The notes beneath the pieces were generated by a model. That model made no database searches and was not told the DNA's origin. It saw only the letters and a program-made list of their open reading frames with translations. A stretch of DNA of 64,000 nucleotides from an uncultured Bacillota bacterium (GTDB taxonomy: Bacteria; Bacillota_I; Bacilli_A; RFN20; CAG-631). Both the position numbers and the translations under genes were made by a program. The DNA lies in contig CABUID010000002.1 in assembly GCA_902491575.1 (NCBI GenBank), positions 156,527-220,526 of the forward strand, written 5' to 3'. This document shows positions 1-8,892 of this stretch, one piece after another; position 1 is the stretch's first letter; each line of letters begins with the position of its first letter.

Positions 1-72
1 TTTTTACATGTAAATGTGAAAAAATTTAATTCATATTTGATTTTTATAAAGACAAAAGTCAAAGGAAAACAG

Positions 73-100
73 TTATGAAATATTAAAAAAATCATATAAT
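73..100 (+). promoter_or_regulatory. Predicted sigma-A promoter of alr
   Basis: A perfect -10 hexamer TATAAT (95-100) follows a weak -35 TTATGA (73-78) after 16 bp, just upstream of the alanine racemase start. Nothing else is recognisable in positions 1-72. Motif match only. Confidence 0.5.
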
Positions 101-114
101 GTAATGGTGAGAAA

Positions 115-1152
115 ATGAAAGAAGCATATTTAAAAATCGATTTAGATTCTATCTTATATAATTACCGACATTTAAAATGTTATTATCAGAAAAATGTGAT
201 AGCTGTTTTAAAAGATGATGCTTATGGAGTTGGATTAATTGAAGTGATGAAAACACTTCAATATGAAAAAGACTTAATTATTGCAATTAATCATTTAAAT
301 GAAGCCATTGCATTAAGAGAAAATGGTTTTGAAAAAGATATTTTATATCTTAATGTTTTTGATGAAAAAGATATTCCGATAATACAAAAATACAATATTA
401 GTGTTATTGTAGAATCTTTTTATCAATTGAAATTGTTAAAAAATCAACCCATTCGATTTCATATTAAGTTTAATACAGGAATGAATCGAATTGGTTTTGA
501 TGAAATAGACGCTCCTAAAGCCATCAAAGAATTAAATACATTTTCAAAGCAATACCAATTAGTCGGCGCAATGACCCACTTTGCAGATGAAGATCAAAAT
601 CATAGTGCTTTTTTTAAATTTGAAAAATATGTAAAACAATTACAAAAAAAGGATTTAATTGTTCATTGTTTTGCTTCCAATTCTTTAAGTGAATATTTTG
701 ATGAAAAAATTACAAATTATATACGTGTTGGCATAAAACTATATGGTATTGGCGAGCGTAGTACATTTTTGCATAGCGCATTAACTTTAATGTCACCGAT
801 TATAAGTATTCATGCAGTAAAAGAAAAGCAAAAAGTAGGCTATGATTTTATTTATGAAACTCCTACAGATGGTCATTTGTATTTACTTCCTATTGGCTAT
901 GGACAAGGATGGGGAAGATTTAAACAATCTTTTGCTTTTACAAATTATCGATTTTTAAAGCAGGCTGGTAAAATTTCTATGGATTACTCTTCCTATTTTT
1001 CTAAACAACTCATTGACCTTCAAGAAGAAGTTGAATTGTTCGGTAAAAATATACCTTTAGAATCATTATGTCAGATCAATGATATAGACCCACATGAAAT
1101 TTTAGTGAGGTTAAAAGTAAGGAAAGAATATCATAAAATTACATTAAAATAA
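115..1152 (+). CDS. alr: Alanine racemase
   Basis: PLP-dependent cytoplasmic racemase that makes D-alanine for peptidoglycan. The N-terminal TIM-barrel motif AVLKDDAYGVG (about residues 29-39) carries the PLP lysine; the family usually has AVVKANAYGHG. IRVGIKLYGIG (about 203-213) matches RxGxxLYG. The second half has VGYDFIYE with the catalytic-tyrosine region, then LPIGYGQGW and GKISMDYS, which match the C-terminal beta domain. At 345 residues it is slightly shorter than the usual 360-390, with a compact C-terminus. The ATG at 115 follows GGTGAG closely. It appears monocistronic, with its own promoter and a hairpin after the stop. Its presence implies a walled cell. Divergence around the PLP site leaves substrate breadth open, but the family call is secure. 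Confidence 0.9.
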   Translation: MKEAYLKIDLDSILYNYRHLKCYYQKNVIAVLKDDAYGVGLIEVMKTLQYEKDLIIAINHLNEAIALRENGFEKDILYLNVFDEKDIPIIQKYNISVIVESFYQLKLLKNQPIRFHIKFNTGMNRIGFDEIDAPKAIKELNTFSKQYQLVGAMTHFADEDQNHSAFFKFEKYVKQLQKKDLIVHCFASNSLSEYFDEKITNYIRVGIKLYGIGERSTFLHSALTLMSPIISIHAVKEKQKVGYDFIYETPTDGHLYLLPIGYGQGWGRFKQSFAFTNYRFLKQAGKISMDYSSYFSKQLIDLQEEVELFGKNIPLESLCQINDIDPHEILVRLKVRKEYHKITLK

Positions 1153-1184
1153 AAATATTTCCTCTTTGATAAAAGGAAATATTT
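1153..1184. terminator. Hairpin between convergent alr and rlmH
   Basis: The arms AAATATTTCCT (1153-1163) and AGGAAATATTT (1174-1184) are perfect inverted repeats lying between convergent stop codons. The T-rich tail is better on the minus strand, so it may mainly end the rlmH transcript. Probably bidirectional. Confidence 0.6.
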
Positions 1185-1199
1185 ATAACCGAATTGTTA

Positions 1200-1646
1200 T
1201 TATTTATGATAAGGTGAATGATTTAAAATAGAATAGGCTCTATAAATTTGTTCCAATAAGATTAGACGTGTTAATTGGTGAGGAAAAGTCATTTTTGAAA
1301 TGCTTAATTCCATATCTGCTTTTACATTTGAATCAATGCCATTTGACGATCCAATAATAAAAGTCATATCAGAATAGCCATTTAAAGTAATATTTTCTAT
1401 TTTTTCTGCTAGTTGTTGGCTAGAAAAAATTTTTCCATCTATAGCCAATTTAATCACATAACCCTTACAATGTTTTTGTATATCTACAGCCTCTGCTTTT
1501 AAAGCTAATGGAAAAGGAGTGAATAAGGATTCTTTACATTCAATGATTTCAATTTTACTATATCTTTGTATTCTTTTTAAATATTCATTACATCCATCAA
1601 CTAAATATTTTTCTTTTAAATTTCCAACGCAAACTAAATAAATCAT
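1200..1646 (-). CDS. rlmH: 23S rRNA (pseudouridine-1915-N3)-methyltransferase RlmH
   Basis: SPOUT-class SAM-dependent methyltransferase that methylates pseudouridine 1915 in helix 69 of 23S rRNA on assembled ribosomes. The trefoil-knot signature is clear: FIIGSSNGID (about residues 96-105; usually FxIGGxxG), then SKMTFPHQLTRLILLEQIYRA, and the family's characteristic C-terminal end PYHK. Length 148 is a little under the usual 155-160. The start overlaps the stop of the upstream exonuclease gene as ATGA, so the two are translationally coupled. An easily recognised core gene. Confidence 0.95.
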   Translation of the reverse strand: MIYLVCVGNLKEKYLVDGCNEYLKRIQRYSKIEIIECKESLFTPFPLALKAEAVDIQKHCKGYVIKLAIDGKIFSSQQLAEKIENITLNGYSDMTFIIGSSNGIDSNVKADMELSISKMTFPHQLTRLILLEQIYRAYSILNHSPYHK

Positions 1647-2185
1647 ATTTGAGTCACCTGGATAATGTTTTCAATGGTTTTCATTAAATGCAAAGTTGCA
1701 TGACAATCGACAAGAGCATTATGGAAATGACTGTCTTGAAAACCATATTCATTTGCGGCAATAGAAAGTTTAAATTTTGACGGATTTAAGTATTTTTTAA
1801 CATCTTCAATGACATCCACCCAAGGAATAGTTAGAGGTTTATAATTATATTTTTTAAACATAAAATTCAAAATGTTTTTATCAAAATCGCAACCATAAGC
1901 ATAAATAAGTTGACAATTTTTCAATAATTGGTAAATTTCATGAATTAAATGTCTTTCTGAAAATCCAACTTCTTTACACTGATGTAAAGAAATATGAGTC
2001 ATTTTAGAAACATATGGATGAATTAAATTGACATTACGATTCATCCAATTAACTTCTTTTTGAATTTTTCCATTTTGAATGACCAGGGCGGCAAATTGAG
2101 TAATTTTTCTTTCTTCTATTTTAGAAGCAGAATTTCCCTCGATATCTAAGAGAATATATTGATTGGACAAGTCATCAAAGTACAT
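1643..2185 (-). CDS. DEDDh 3'-5' exonuclease family protein
   Basis: RNase T/DnaQ-fold exonuclease of about 180 residues. The DxE motif is in LLDIEGNS (Asp14, Glu16). The middle YGCDFDKNIL supplies the second-motif Asp, and HNALVDCHATL near the end gives the His and Asp of ExoIII motif DEDDh. It resembles stand-alone KapD-like exonucleases; there is no polymerase or helicase fusion. Its stop overlaps the rlmH start by four bases and it begins 1 bp after the nagA stop, so nagA-exonuclease-rlmH form one minus-strand operon. The substrate (DNA or RNA) cannot be told from sequence. Confidence 0.75.
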   Translation of the reverse strand: MYFDDLSNQYILLDIEGNSASKIEERKITQFAALVIQNGKIQKEVNWMNRNVNLIHPYVSKMTHISLHQCKEVGFSERHLIHEIYQLLKNCQLIYAYGCDFDKNILNFMFKKYNYKPLTIPWVDVIEDVKKYLNPSKFKLSIAANEYGFQDSHFHNALVDCHATLHLMKTIENIIQVTQI

Positions 2186-2186
2186 G

Positions 2187-3317
2187 TTAAACTACTTTTT
2201 CTCCTAATTTATATACATCTTTTATTTGCAAATCCTCTGATAATAATACAATATCTGCAAGTTTACCTTCTGCTAATTCACCGCGATCAGTAAAATGTAA
2301 ACATCTTGCTGCATTCGTAGATGAAATTTTCGCTAAATCGATTAAAGAAGCATTTGTAAATTTTTTCATATTACGAACACCTTGATCCATATTTAACAAT
2401 GAACCAGCTAAAGGACCACTTGTTAGATAAGCGGCGCCATCTTTTTTCACACAATCTAAACCAAAAAGTTTGAAAGTATCAATATCAGAATGTTTTCCTA
2501 AAAGTGCGTCCGTTACGATAATAAAGCGATCGGGACCAACGATTTTGTAAAATGTTTTAATGGTATTTTCACAAACATGAATTCCATCACAAATACATTC
2601 GGTAAAAAGATTATCAAAATACATTGCTGCTGTAACCACACCTGGATTACGATGATGATGACCGCTCATGGCATTATGAGTATGAGTAGTATTTGTTAAA
2701 CCTACTTGAATTGCTTTTTCAATATCTGTAAAAGTAGCATCGGTATGTCCAGCAGATACTGTAATGTTATGAGCTACAGCATTTTGAATGAAAGGTAAAG
2801 CATTTGTTTTCTCTGGAGCCATCGAAATATAACGGACATTATTATTTGACAAACGAATTAATTCATTCAATTCATCCATATTTGGATCACGAATAAAATC
2901 TTCATTTTGAGCGCCTTTATATTTTGCATTAATGTAAGGCCCTTCAAAATGAATTCCACCAAGAGAAGGGACTTCATCCATCGATTTGGCTACAACTTCA
3001 CATACTTTTTTTAAAGATTCATGATCGCTTGTAAGCGTTGTTGCTAAAAATGTAGTTGTTCCTTCTTTATAAAGTGCATTCGCAATGGTTTTGATACCTT
3101 TTGTATCAGCATCCATGAAGTCAATACCACAAGAACCATGGATATGAATGTCGATGAAACCTGGCATGGCAATTTTCCCTGTAGCATCGATTCTATCTTT
3201 TTCAATTCCATTATAGTTTCCATCCGCTATTTTTTTGATTTTTTGATTTTCAATTTCAATATAACCCTTTTCAATGATTTTATCTAATAAAACGATTTTA
3301 AGATTTGTAATAACCAT
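2187..3317 (-). CDS. nagA: N-acetylglucosamine-6-phosphate deacetylase
   Basis: Amidohydrolase that converts GlcNAc-6-phosphate to glucosamine-6-phosphate and acetate in amino-sugar catabolism and wall recycling. Visible motifs in order: PGFIDIHIHG (first metal site region), HFEGPYI (metal-binding Glu), SAGHTDA and THTHNAMSG (metal His residues), and IVTDALLG (catalytic Asp). I place the start at the ATG at 3317, preceded by GAGGTGG with 5 nt spacing. An in-frame GTG at 3326 lies inside that ribosome binding site. The resulting protein has 376 residues, normal for the family. NagB is not in this window. It heads the nagA-exonuclease-rlmH operon. Confidence 0.93.
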   Translation of the reverse strand: MVITNLKIVLLDKIIEKGYIEIENQKIKKIADGNYNGIEKDRIDATGKIAMPGFIDIHIHGSCGIDFMDADTKGIKTIANALYKEGTTTFLATTLTSDHESLKKVCEVVAKSMDEVPSLGGIHFEGPYINAKYKGAQNEDFIRDPNMDELNELIRLSNNNVRYISMAPEKTNALPFIQNAVAHNITVSAGHTDATFTDIEKAIQVGLTNTTHTHNAMSGHHHRNPGVVTAAMYFDNLFTECICDGIHVCENTIKTFYKIVGPDRFIIVTDALLGKHSDIDTFKLFGLDCVKKDGAAYLTSGPLAGSLLNMDQGVRNMKKFTNASLIDLAKISSTNAARCLHFTDRGELAEGKLADIVLLSEDLQIKDVYKLGEKVV

Positions 3318-3335
3318 TTTTACCACCTCAAAAAT

Positions 3336-3364
3336 ATTCTACACCACTCAAAAAAAAAAAAAAA
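3336..3364 (-). promoter_or_regulatory. Candidate nagA promoter containing a 15-base homopolymer
   Basis: On the minus strand a -10-like TAGAAT (3336-3341) precedes nagA. The spacer and the expected -35 position fall in an uninterrupted run of 15 T (15 A on plus, 3350-3364). Changes in the run length would alter promoter geometry. Motif reading only. Confidence 0.35.
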
Positions 3365-3382
3365 GGGTTAAACATGAAACAA

Positions 3383-3411
3383 TTGCTTTAAGTTTTGGTA
3401 ATTGTTATAAT
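3383..3411 (+). promoter_or_regulatory. Predicted promoter of the SGNH/EIIB-like operon
   Basis: TTGCTT (3383-3388) and TATAAT (3406-3411) are separated by 17 bp, with an extended -10 TG one base upstream. It lies 68 bp before the SGNH hydrolase start. Confidence 0.65.
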
Positions 3412-3478
3412 AGGAAAGCATAAAGATACATAATATTTATGTAAAGGTATAATGATAAAATTGCTAAAAGGAGAATAT

Positions 3479-4102
3479 ATGGAAAAAATTATTTATCAAG
3501 CTTATCCTCATTTTTATGATAGGATGATACAATTTGTCGAAGAAAATAAAAAAATGAGTTCTTGTGATATTTGCTTTGTTGGTGATTCTTTAATCGAAAT
3601 GATGAAAATTGAAAATTTTTTAGGAAAAAAATGTGTTAATAGAGGAATTATATCGGATAAATCTGCTGGCGTGTTAATGACTTTAAATGATAGAGTTATT
3701 GCCGTTCATCCAAAAGAAGTATTTTTGTTTATTGGAAGTAATGATATTTGTGATGGATATACTTTAAAACAAATTGAAATGAATATAAAAGATATTGTAA
3801 TCATGTTGAAAGAAAATTTAAAAGATGTAAAAATCGTTTTATCAACCATCACACCACCTTGTTACTATCAAGCTGAAAATGTCGATCCAATCTATGCTAA
3901 TTGTCGTGATATTTTAAAGATAGAAGCTTTAAATGAAATTATTTTAGCAATAGGGAAAGATTATAACCTTCCTGTATTTGATTTCTTTTCTTTCATTGCA
4001 GATGAAAACAAATCTTTACGAGTCGAAGACACATTAGATGGTGTTCATCTTAATGAAAAGACTTATGATAAGGTTAAAATAGAATTAGGAAAAATATTAT
4101 AA
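3479..4102 (+). CDS. SGNH/GDSL-family hydrolase
   Basis: Small serine esterase of 207 residues with all four SGNH blocks: VGDSLIE (nucleophile Ser), NRGI (Gly), GSNDI (Asn) and DGVHLN (Asp-His pair) near the C-terminus. It has no signal peptide, so it should act in the cytoplasm on a small acylated or acetylated substrate. The start chosen is the ATG at 3479, which follows AAAGGAG with good spacing; an upstream in-frame ATG at 3452 has no ribosome binding site. It is followed 12 bp later by a membrane EIIB-like gene and shares its terminator. The exact substrate is unknown; its place next to nagA suggests an acetylated sugar (inference). Confidence 0.8.
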   Translation: MEKIIYQAYPHFYDRMIQFVEENKKMSSCDICFVGDSLIEMMKIENFLGKKCVNRGIISDKSAGVLMTLNDRVIAVHPKEVFLFIGSNDICDGYTLKQIEMNIKDIVIMLKENLKDVKIVLSTITPPCYYQAENVDPIYANCRDILKIEALNEIILAIGKDYNLPVFDFFSFIADENKSLRVEDTLDGVHLNEKTYDKVKIELGKIL

Positions 4103-4114
4103 AGTGGGTAATTT

Positions 4115-4462
4115 ATGGAATGGTATTACATTGTATTGATTGTTATGGCTAGTTTGGTTTTTGTAAGTTTGATGGTTTTTCTGATGATTTATCTTTGCTC
4201 TTTAAAAAATAAAAAGCTTATGAATGAGCAGACAAAGAACTATTATTTAAAAATTATTGAAGCTCTTGGTGGAAAAGATAATATTCTTGATATACAAGTT
4301 CATTCTTCCCGTTTATCCGTTGTCGTTAAAGATAATCGATTATTGAAAGAAAATCTTTTAGAAGGAATCGGTATTATAAAATCAAGTAAAAAAATAACAT
4401 TCGTTATTGGAGAAATGGCTCAAGAATTTGCTATACAAATTAAAAATGAACTTTTAAAGTAG
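4115..4462 (+). CDS. Membrane-anchored PTS EIIB-like domain protein lacking the active-site Cys
   Basis: One N-terminal transmembrane helix (about residues 4-28) precedes a cytoplasmic domain. ALGGKDNILDI and the following SRLSVVVKD resemble the glucose-family EIIB fold, whose usual motif is ALGGKxNI then DACxTRLRVxV. In this protein the position of the phosphorylated cysteine reads VHSSRL, so the Cys is absent. A normal EIIB would be fused to or accompany an EIIC permease; none is nearby. It may be a regulatory or scaffold relic rather than a sugar phosphotransferase (inference). It is cotranscribed with the SGNH hydrolase and followed by a strong terminator. Confidence 0.65.
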   Translation: MEWYYIVLIVMASLVFVSLMVFLMIYLCSLKNKKLMNEQTKNYYLKIIEALGGKDNILDIQVHSSRLSVVVKDNRLLKENLLEGIGIIKSSKKITFVIGEMAQEFAIQIKNELLK

Positions 4463-4497
4463 AAAACAACGATTATATAAATTTAAATAAAATGAGA

Positions 4498-4529
4498 ATC
4501 AATGAAATTTTCTTTCATTGATTTTTTTA
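4498..4529 (+). terminator. Rho-independent terminator
   Basis: ATCAATGAAA (4498-4507) and TTTCATTGAT (4513-4522) form a perfect 10-bp stem followed by a run of T. It ends the SGNH/EIIB-like operon. Confidence 0.88.
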
Positions 4530-4598
4530 TAAATTAAATTCAACTAGGATTTACATTTTGGGTATGATAAAATAAAAGGGGTTGAGGAAGAAAAATAT

Positions 4599-6317
4599 AT
4601 GAAAAATATTTTAAAAATGTTAAAAAACTATAAGAAAGAAGCTATTTTAGGTCCATTATTTAAATTATTTGAAGCTATTTTTGAATTATGTATTCCTTTA
4701 ATTGTCGCTTCACTTATCGATAATGGTTTAAAGATAAATGATTCTCAACATGTATTAAAAATGAGTATTCTTTTAATTGTTTTTCCACTTATAGGTTTAA
4801 TTTTTTCAATTATTGCTCAGTATTATTCTGCTTTTGCAGCCGTTCATGTTGCGACAAATTTAAGGCATGATTTATTTACTAAAATCCAATCTTTATCTTA
4901 TAGTGAATATGATATTATTGGTTCCTCTTCATTGATTACCACAATGACGAGTGATGTAAATCAAGTACAAACGGGAGTCAATTTAATGTTAAGATTATTG
5001 CTGAGATCTCCCATTGTTGTTTTAGGTGCAACGATTATGGCATTTTTGGTAGATGGTGTATCAGGATTCATTTTTCTTTTAGTGACGATATTATTGTCTG
5101 TTATTGTTTTTTTTATCATGCGAATAACGATTCCTTTATATTCAAAAGTACAAGGAAAACTCGATAAAATATTAAAATCAACACGTGAAAATTTAAGTGG
5201 TGTACGAGTCATTCGTGCATTTAATCATGAAAAAAAAGAAGTTCAAGAATTTCAAGAATTGAATGATGATTTGACAAAAACACAAACAAAAGTAGGAAAA
5301 ATATCTGCTTTACTTAATCCTTTAACCTTTGTGATTATCAATGCAGCAATTATCGTTTTAATTTATATAGGTGCCATTAAAGTAAATTATGGATCGCTGA
5401 CTCAAGGAAAAGTCATTGCATTATATAATTATATGTCTTTAATACTTGTTGAATTAATTAAATTTGCCAATTTATTAATTACTTTAAATAAATCAGTAGC
5501 TTGTGCAAATCGAATTAATGAAATCATGATGAAAGAATCTTCTTTAAAGTTTCAAGAAAGTTCTTTTTCTTCTTTAAAGGATGAAGTTGTTTTTGAAAAT
5601 GTTTCATTAACTTATCCATTTGCCTCAAAAGAAGCTTTAAATGACATTTCTTTTAAAGCAACAAAAGGAGAGATGATTGGAATTATTGGTGCAACGGGTT
5701 CTGGAAAAACAAGTTTAATTCATTTGATTCCTCATTTTTATGATGTCAGTGCAGGAAATGTCTATGTAGAAGGGAAAAATGTAGCGAGTTATGATGTTGA
5801 TGAATTAAGAAATAAAATTGCTATTGTTCCGCAAAAAGCAGTTCTATTTAAAGGCACCATTAAAGAAAATCTTTTGTGGGGAAATAAAAATGCAAGTGAT
5901 GAAGAAATAATAAATGCTCTCGAATTAGCTTGCGCTACAGAAATTATTGAAAATAAAGAAAATGGAATCAATAGTCTGGTTACACAAGAAGGCAAAAACT
6001 TTTCTGGGGGGCAAAGGCAAAGATTAACTTTAGCTCGGGCACTTTTACGAAAATCGAATATTTTAATTTTAGACGATTCTACTTCTGCACTCGATTTTGC
6101 AACAGATGCTAAAATTCGACAATCATTAAAAAATTTGCCTTATAGACCGACTATTTTCATTGTTTCTCAAAGGACTTCATCAATTCGAAATGCAGATAAA
6201 ATCATTGTTTTAGATAAAGGAAAAATGGTTGGAATAGGAACACATGACGAATTGATACAAAACTGTGAAACATATCGAGAAATTCATTTTTCACAAACGA
6301 CAAAGGAGGCTAGATAA
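4599..6317 (+). CDS. ABC exporter half-transporter with degenerate catalytic site
   Basis: Type IV ABC exporter subunit of 572 residues: six-helix membrane domain (about 1-310), then a nucleotide-binding domain. Walker A is GATGSGKT, the Q-loop PQKAVLF, the signature FSGGQRQR. Walker B is ILILDDSTSALD, where the catalytic Glu is Asp, and the switch is FIVSQRTSS, where His is Gln. These two substitutions are typical of the degenerate half of heterodimeric exporters such as TM287/288 and BmrCD. The next gene encodes the partner one base after this stop. The start at 4599 follows GAGGAAG. The substrate could be drugs, lipids or peptides; the downstream envelope genes favour a lipid or wall role (inference). 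Confidence 0.9.
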   Translation: MKNILKMLKNYKKEAILGPLFKLFEAIFELCIPLIVASLIDNGLKINDSQHVLKMSILLIVFPLIGLIFSIIAQYYSAFAAVHVATNLRHDLFTKIQSLSYSEYDIIGSSSLITTMTSDVNQVQTGVNLMLRLLLRSPIVVLGATIMAFLVDGVSGFIFLLVTILLSVIVFFIMRITIPLYSKVQGKLDKILKSTRENLSGVRVIRAFNHEKKEVQEFQELNDDLTKTQTKVGKISALLNPLTFVIINAAIIVLIYIGAIKVNYGSLTQGKVIALYNYMSLILVELIKFANLLITLNKSVACANRINEIMMKESSLKFQESSFSSLKDEVVFENVSLTYPFASKEALNDISFKATKGEMIGIIGATGSGKTSLIHLIPHFYDVSAGNVYVEGKNVASYDVDELRNKIAIVPQKAVLFKGTIKENLLWGNKNASDEEIINALELACATEIIENKENGINSLVTQEGKNFSGGQRQRLTLARALLRKSNILILDDSTSALDFATDAKIRQSLKNLPYRPTIFIVSQRTSSIRNADKIIVLDKGKMVGIGTHDELIQNCETYREIHFSQTTKEAR

Positions 6318-6318
6318 T

Positions 6319-8064
6319 ATGAATCCTACTCCTTCCACATTTCGACTTATTTTAAAGCAGTTAAAACCAATGATTGTTTATATATTTCTTTCCTTATTAG
6401 TGGCATTGGTTATTGTCTTTTTTACTTTGCTATTACCTATTTTAGTTGGAAAAGCAATTGATTTAATAATCGATATAAATAATGTTCATTTTGAAAAGCT
6501 AACTTTTTATATTTTGCTAATGGTAGTATCTATACTTTTAATATCATTATTTCAATGGTTATTGACGATTATCAATAATCATATTGTCTTCAAAATGAAT
6601 CAAAAACTACGGAATGATGCGGTAGCAAAAATTCAAAAATTACCTTTATCTTACTTAGATACGGTAGAAAAGGGAAATATTGTTTCAATGGTTATCAATG
6701 ATGTAGATAGTTTTGGAGATGGACTTTTACTTGGTTTTTCACAATTGTTTTCAGGTATTATTACGATTTTAGGAACTTTAGGAATCATGATTTACTTTAA
6801 TTTTTGGATAGCCTTGTTAGTATTTACTTTGACTCCTATTTCTATTTTTGTTGCTAAATTCATTGCTTCACGTATTTATAATAAATTTAAAGAACAAGCG
6901 CAAATAAAAGGGGAACAAACATCTTTTATTGAAGAAATGATTAATCAACAAAAAGTGGTTCATGCTTTTTCACATCAAAAAGAAAATGAAAAAAAATTTG
7001 ATGAAATTAATCAAAAACTAAAAGATTGCTCATTAAAAGCGAATTTTTACGCTTCTTTAACGAATCCTTTAACACGTTTTGTAAATGCTTTAGTTTATGC
7101 AGGAGTCGCTATGTTAGGAGCTTATTTAGTTTTAAGCGATAAAGGAAATGTTACGGTAGGATTATTAACCACATTTTTAAGTTATGCAAATCAATATACC
7201 AAGCCTTTTAATGAAATTAGTGGTGTCATCACAGAAATGCAAAACTCCATCGCTTGTGCTTCACGAGTTTTTAAATTATTAAATGAAAAAGAACTTCCAG
7301 ATGAAAGCCATTTAAAACAAGTTGCTTTAAAAGGCAATGTTACTTTAGATCATGTTTATTTTTCTTATAATAAAGAACATCCATTAATTGAAGACTTTAA
7401 CATTCAAATCAAAGAAGGTCAAAAAATAGCGATTGTAGGTCCTACAGGATGTGGAAAGACTACATTAATTAATTTACTAATGAGGTTTTATAATATTGAC
7501 AAAGGTACAATTTATTTTGATAATTATAATGCAAGCGAAATTCAAACAAGTTGTATAAGAAATAATATTGGAATGGTATTACAAGAAACATGGCTAAAAA
7601 GTGGTACAATCAAAGAAAACATATGTTTTGGAAATGAAAATGCAAGTGATGAAGAGATTCAAGAAGCGATAACCCAAAGTCATTGTGATGGATTTATTGA
7701 ACAACTTCCTCAAGGAATAAATACTTGGATTAATGAAGAAGGAGGAGTGTTATCTCAAGGTCAAAAACAATTACTTTGTATCGCGCGTTTAATGGTATGC
7801 AAACCACCTTTGTTAATTTTAGATGAAGCAACATCCTCGATTGATACGCGAACAGAACAAAAAATTCAGGAAGCTTTTAATCTTTTAATGCAAGGGAAAA
7901 CAACTTTTATTGTGGCCCATCGTCTATCTACTATTCAAAATGCAGATAGAATTATCGTTATGAAAGAAGGTCATATTGTTGAAACGGGGAATCACTTACA
8001 ACTTTTGAAAAAAGGTGGATTTTATGCTACTTTATATATGTCTCAATTTGATGCAGTAAAATAA
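6319..8064 (+). CDS. ABC exporter half-transporter, catalytically competent partner
   Basis: A 581-residue membrane plus ATPase subunit. Walker A GPTGCGKT, Walker B LLILDEATSSID with the catalytic Glu, and the switch FIVAHRLST are canonical. Its signature is LSQGQKQ rather than LSGGQ, as expected for the subunit that contributes the signature to the degenerate site. I start it at the ATG at 6319, preceded by AAAGGAGG; an earlier in-frame ATG at 6265 lies inside the upstream gene. Together with the preceding gene it forms an asymmetric heterodimeric exporter. GT8, cardiolipin synthase and pentapeptide genes follow in the same operon. Confidence 0.92.
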   Translation: MNPTPSTFRLILKQLKPMIVYIFLSLLVALVIVFFTLLLPILVGKAIDLIIDINNVHFEKLTFYILLMVVSILLISLFQWLLTIINNHIVFKMNQKLRNDAVAKIQKLPLSYLDTVEKGNIVSMVINDVDSFGDGLLLGFSQLFSGIITILGTLGIMIYFNFWIALLVFTLTPISIFVAKFIASRIYNKFKEQAQIKGEQTSFIEEMINQQKVVHAFSHQKENEKKFDEINQKLKDCSLKANFYASLTNPLTRFVNALVYAGVAMLGAYLVLSDKGNVTVGLLTTFLSYANQYTKPFNEISGVITEMQNSIACASRVFKLLNEKELPDESHLKQVALKGNVTLDHVYFSYNKEHPLIEDFNIQIKEGQKIAIVGPTGCGKTTLINLLMRFYNIDKGTIYFDNYNASEIQTSCIRNNIGMVLQETWLKSGTIKENICFGNENASDEEIQEAITQSHCDGFIEQLPQGINTWINEEGGVLSQGQKQLLCIARLMVCKPPLLILDEATSSIDTRTEQKIQEAFNLLMQGKTTFIVAHRLSTIQNADRIIVMKEGHIVETGNHLQLLKKGGFYATLYMSQFDAVK

Positions 8065-8085
8065 TAAAGAAATGGAGAACTTTCG

Positions 8086-8877
8086 ATGAATATTCTTGTT
8101 ACGGTTAATTTTAATTATTTAGATAAGTTATTTACAATGTTGAACTCATTACAAATAAATAATATTGGTCAATCTTTAGACGTTTATGTCGTAGCGAATG
8201 ATGTCAAAGAAGAAGATTTATCCGTTTTTCCGAATTTGGATCATGTTAAATTATATTTGATTCATTACAAGGATGCAATGTTGGATCAAGCACCAACAAC
8301 CAAAAGATATCCAAGTATAATTTATTATCGTTTAATTGCTGCCAATTATTTGCCAAAAAATTTAGAAAGAGTTTTATATTTAGATCCTGATATTATTGTT
8401 TTAAAAGATTTAAGTGAACTTTATAATATGGATTTTAATGGTCAATATTTTATTGGTTCAAGTAATGTCAAAAATGTCTTACGTAAATTTAATGAAAGTA
8501 AAAACAATGCTCCAAAAGATTCTCCTTATTTAAATACAGGTGTTTTATTAATCAATTTAAATGAATTAAGAAAATTCAATCAAAGTGAAAAGATTTATCA
8601 TTATATTTTAAAGAGAAAAAACTTTTTTACCTTACCTGATCAAGATATTTTACAAGGATTATATGGGGATAAAGTAAAATTAATTGATAATTTAAAATAT
8701 AATTTGTCAGATCGCACGATATTACGTTATAATTTATCACATGTGGTAGACAAAATTGATATGGACTGGGTTATAAAAAATTGTTATATCATACATTATT
8801 TTGGAAGAAATAAACCATGGAAGGAAAATTACAAAGGAATATTAAAAGTGTTTTATTTGCAATATAAAATAAAATAA
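8086..8877 (+). CDS. Glycosyltransferase family 8 protein
   Basis: GT8 enzymes are retaining, metal-dependent glycosyltransferases that use UDP-sugars. The signature is clear: LYLDPDIIVLKDL holds the DxD metal site (about residues 104-116), YLNTGVLLINL is the usual nucleotide-sugar loop, then LPDQDIL, and HYFGRNKPW near the end. Length 263 is compact, with no membrane helix. The ribosome binding site GGAGAA precedes the ATG at 8086. Sitting between an ABC exporter and cardiolipin synthase suggests modification of a glycolipid or surface glycan (inference). The acceptor cannot be predicted. Confidence 0.88.
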   Translation: MNILVTVNFNYLDKLFTMLNSLQINNIGQSLDVYVVANDVKEEDLSVFPNLDHVKLYLIHYKDAMLDQAPTTKRYPSIIYYRLIAANYLPKNLERVLYLDPDIIVLKDLSELYNMDFNGQYFIGSSNVKNVLRKFNESKNNAPKDSPYLNTGVLLINLNELRKFNQSEKIYHYILKRKNFFTLPDQDILQGLYGDKVKLIDNLKYNLSDRTILRYNLSHVVDKIDMDWVIKNCYIIHYFGRNKPWKENYKGILKVFYLQYKIK

Positions 8878-8892
8878 TAAAAGGAGTAGTAT

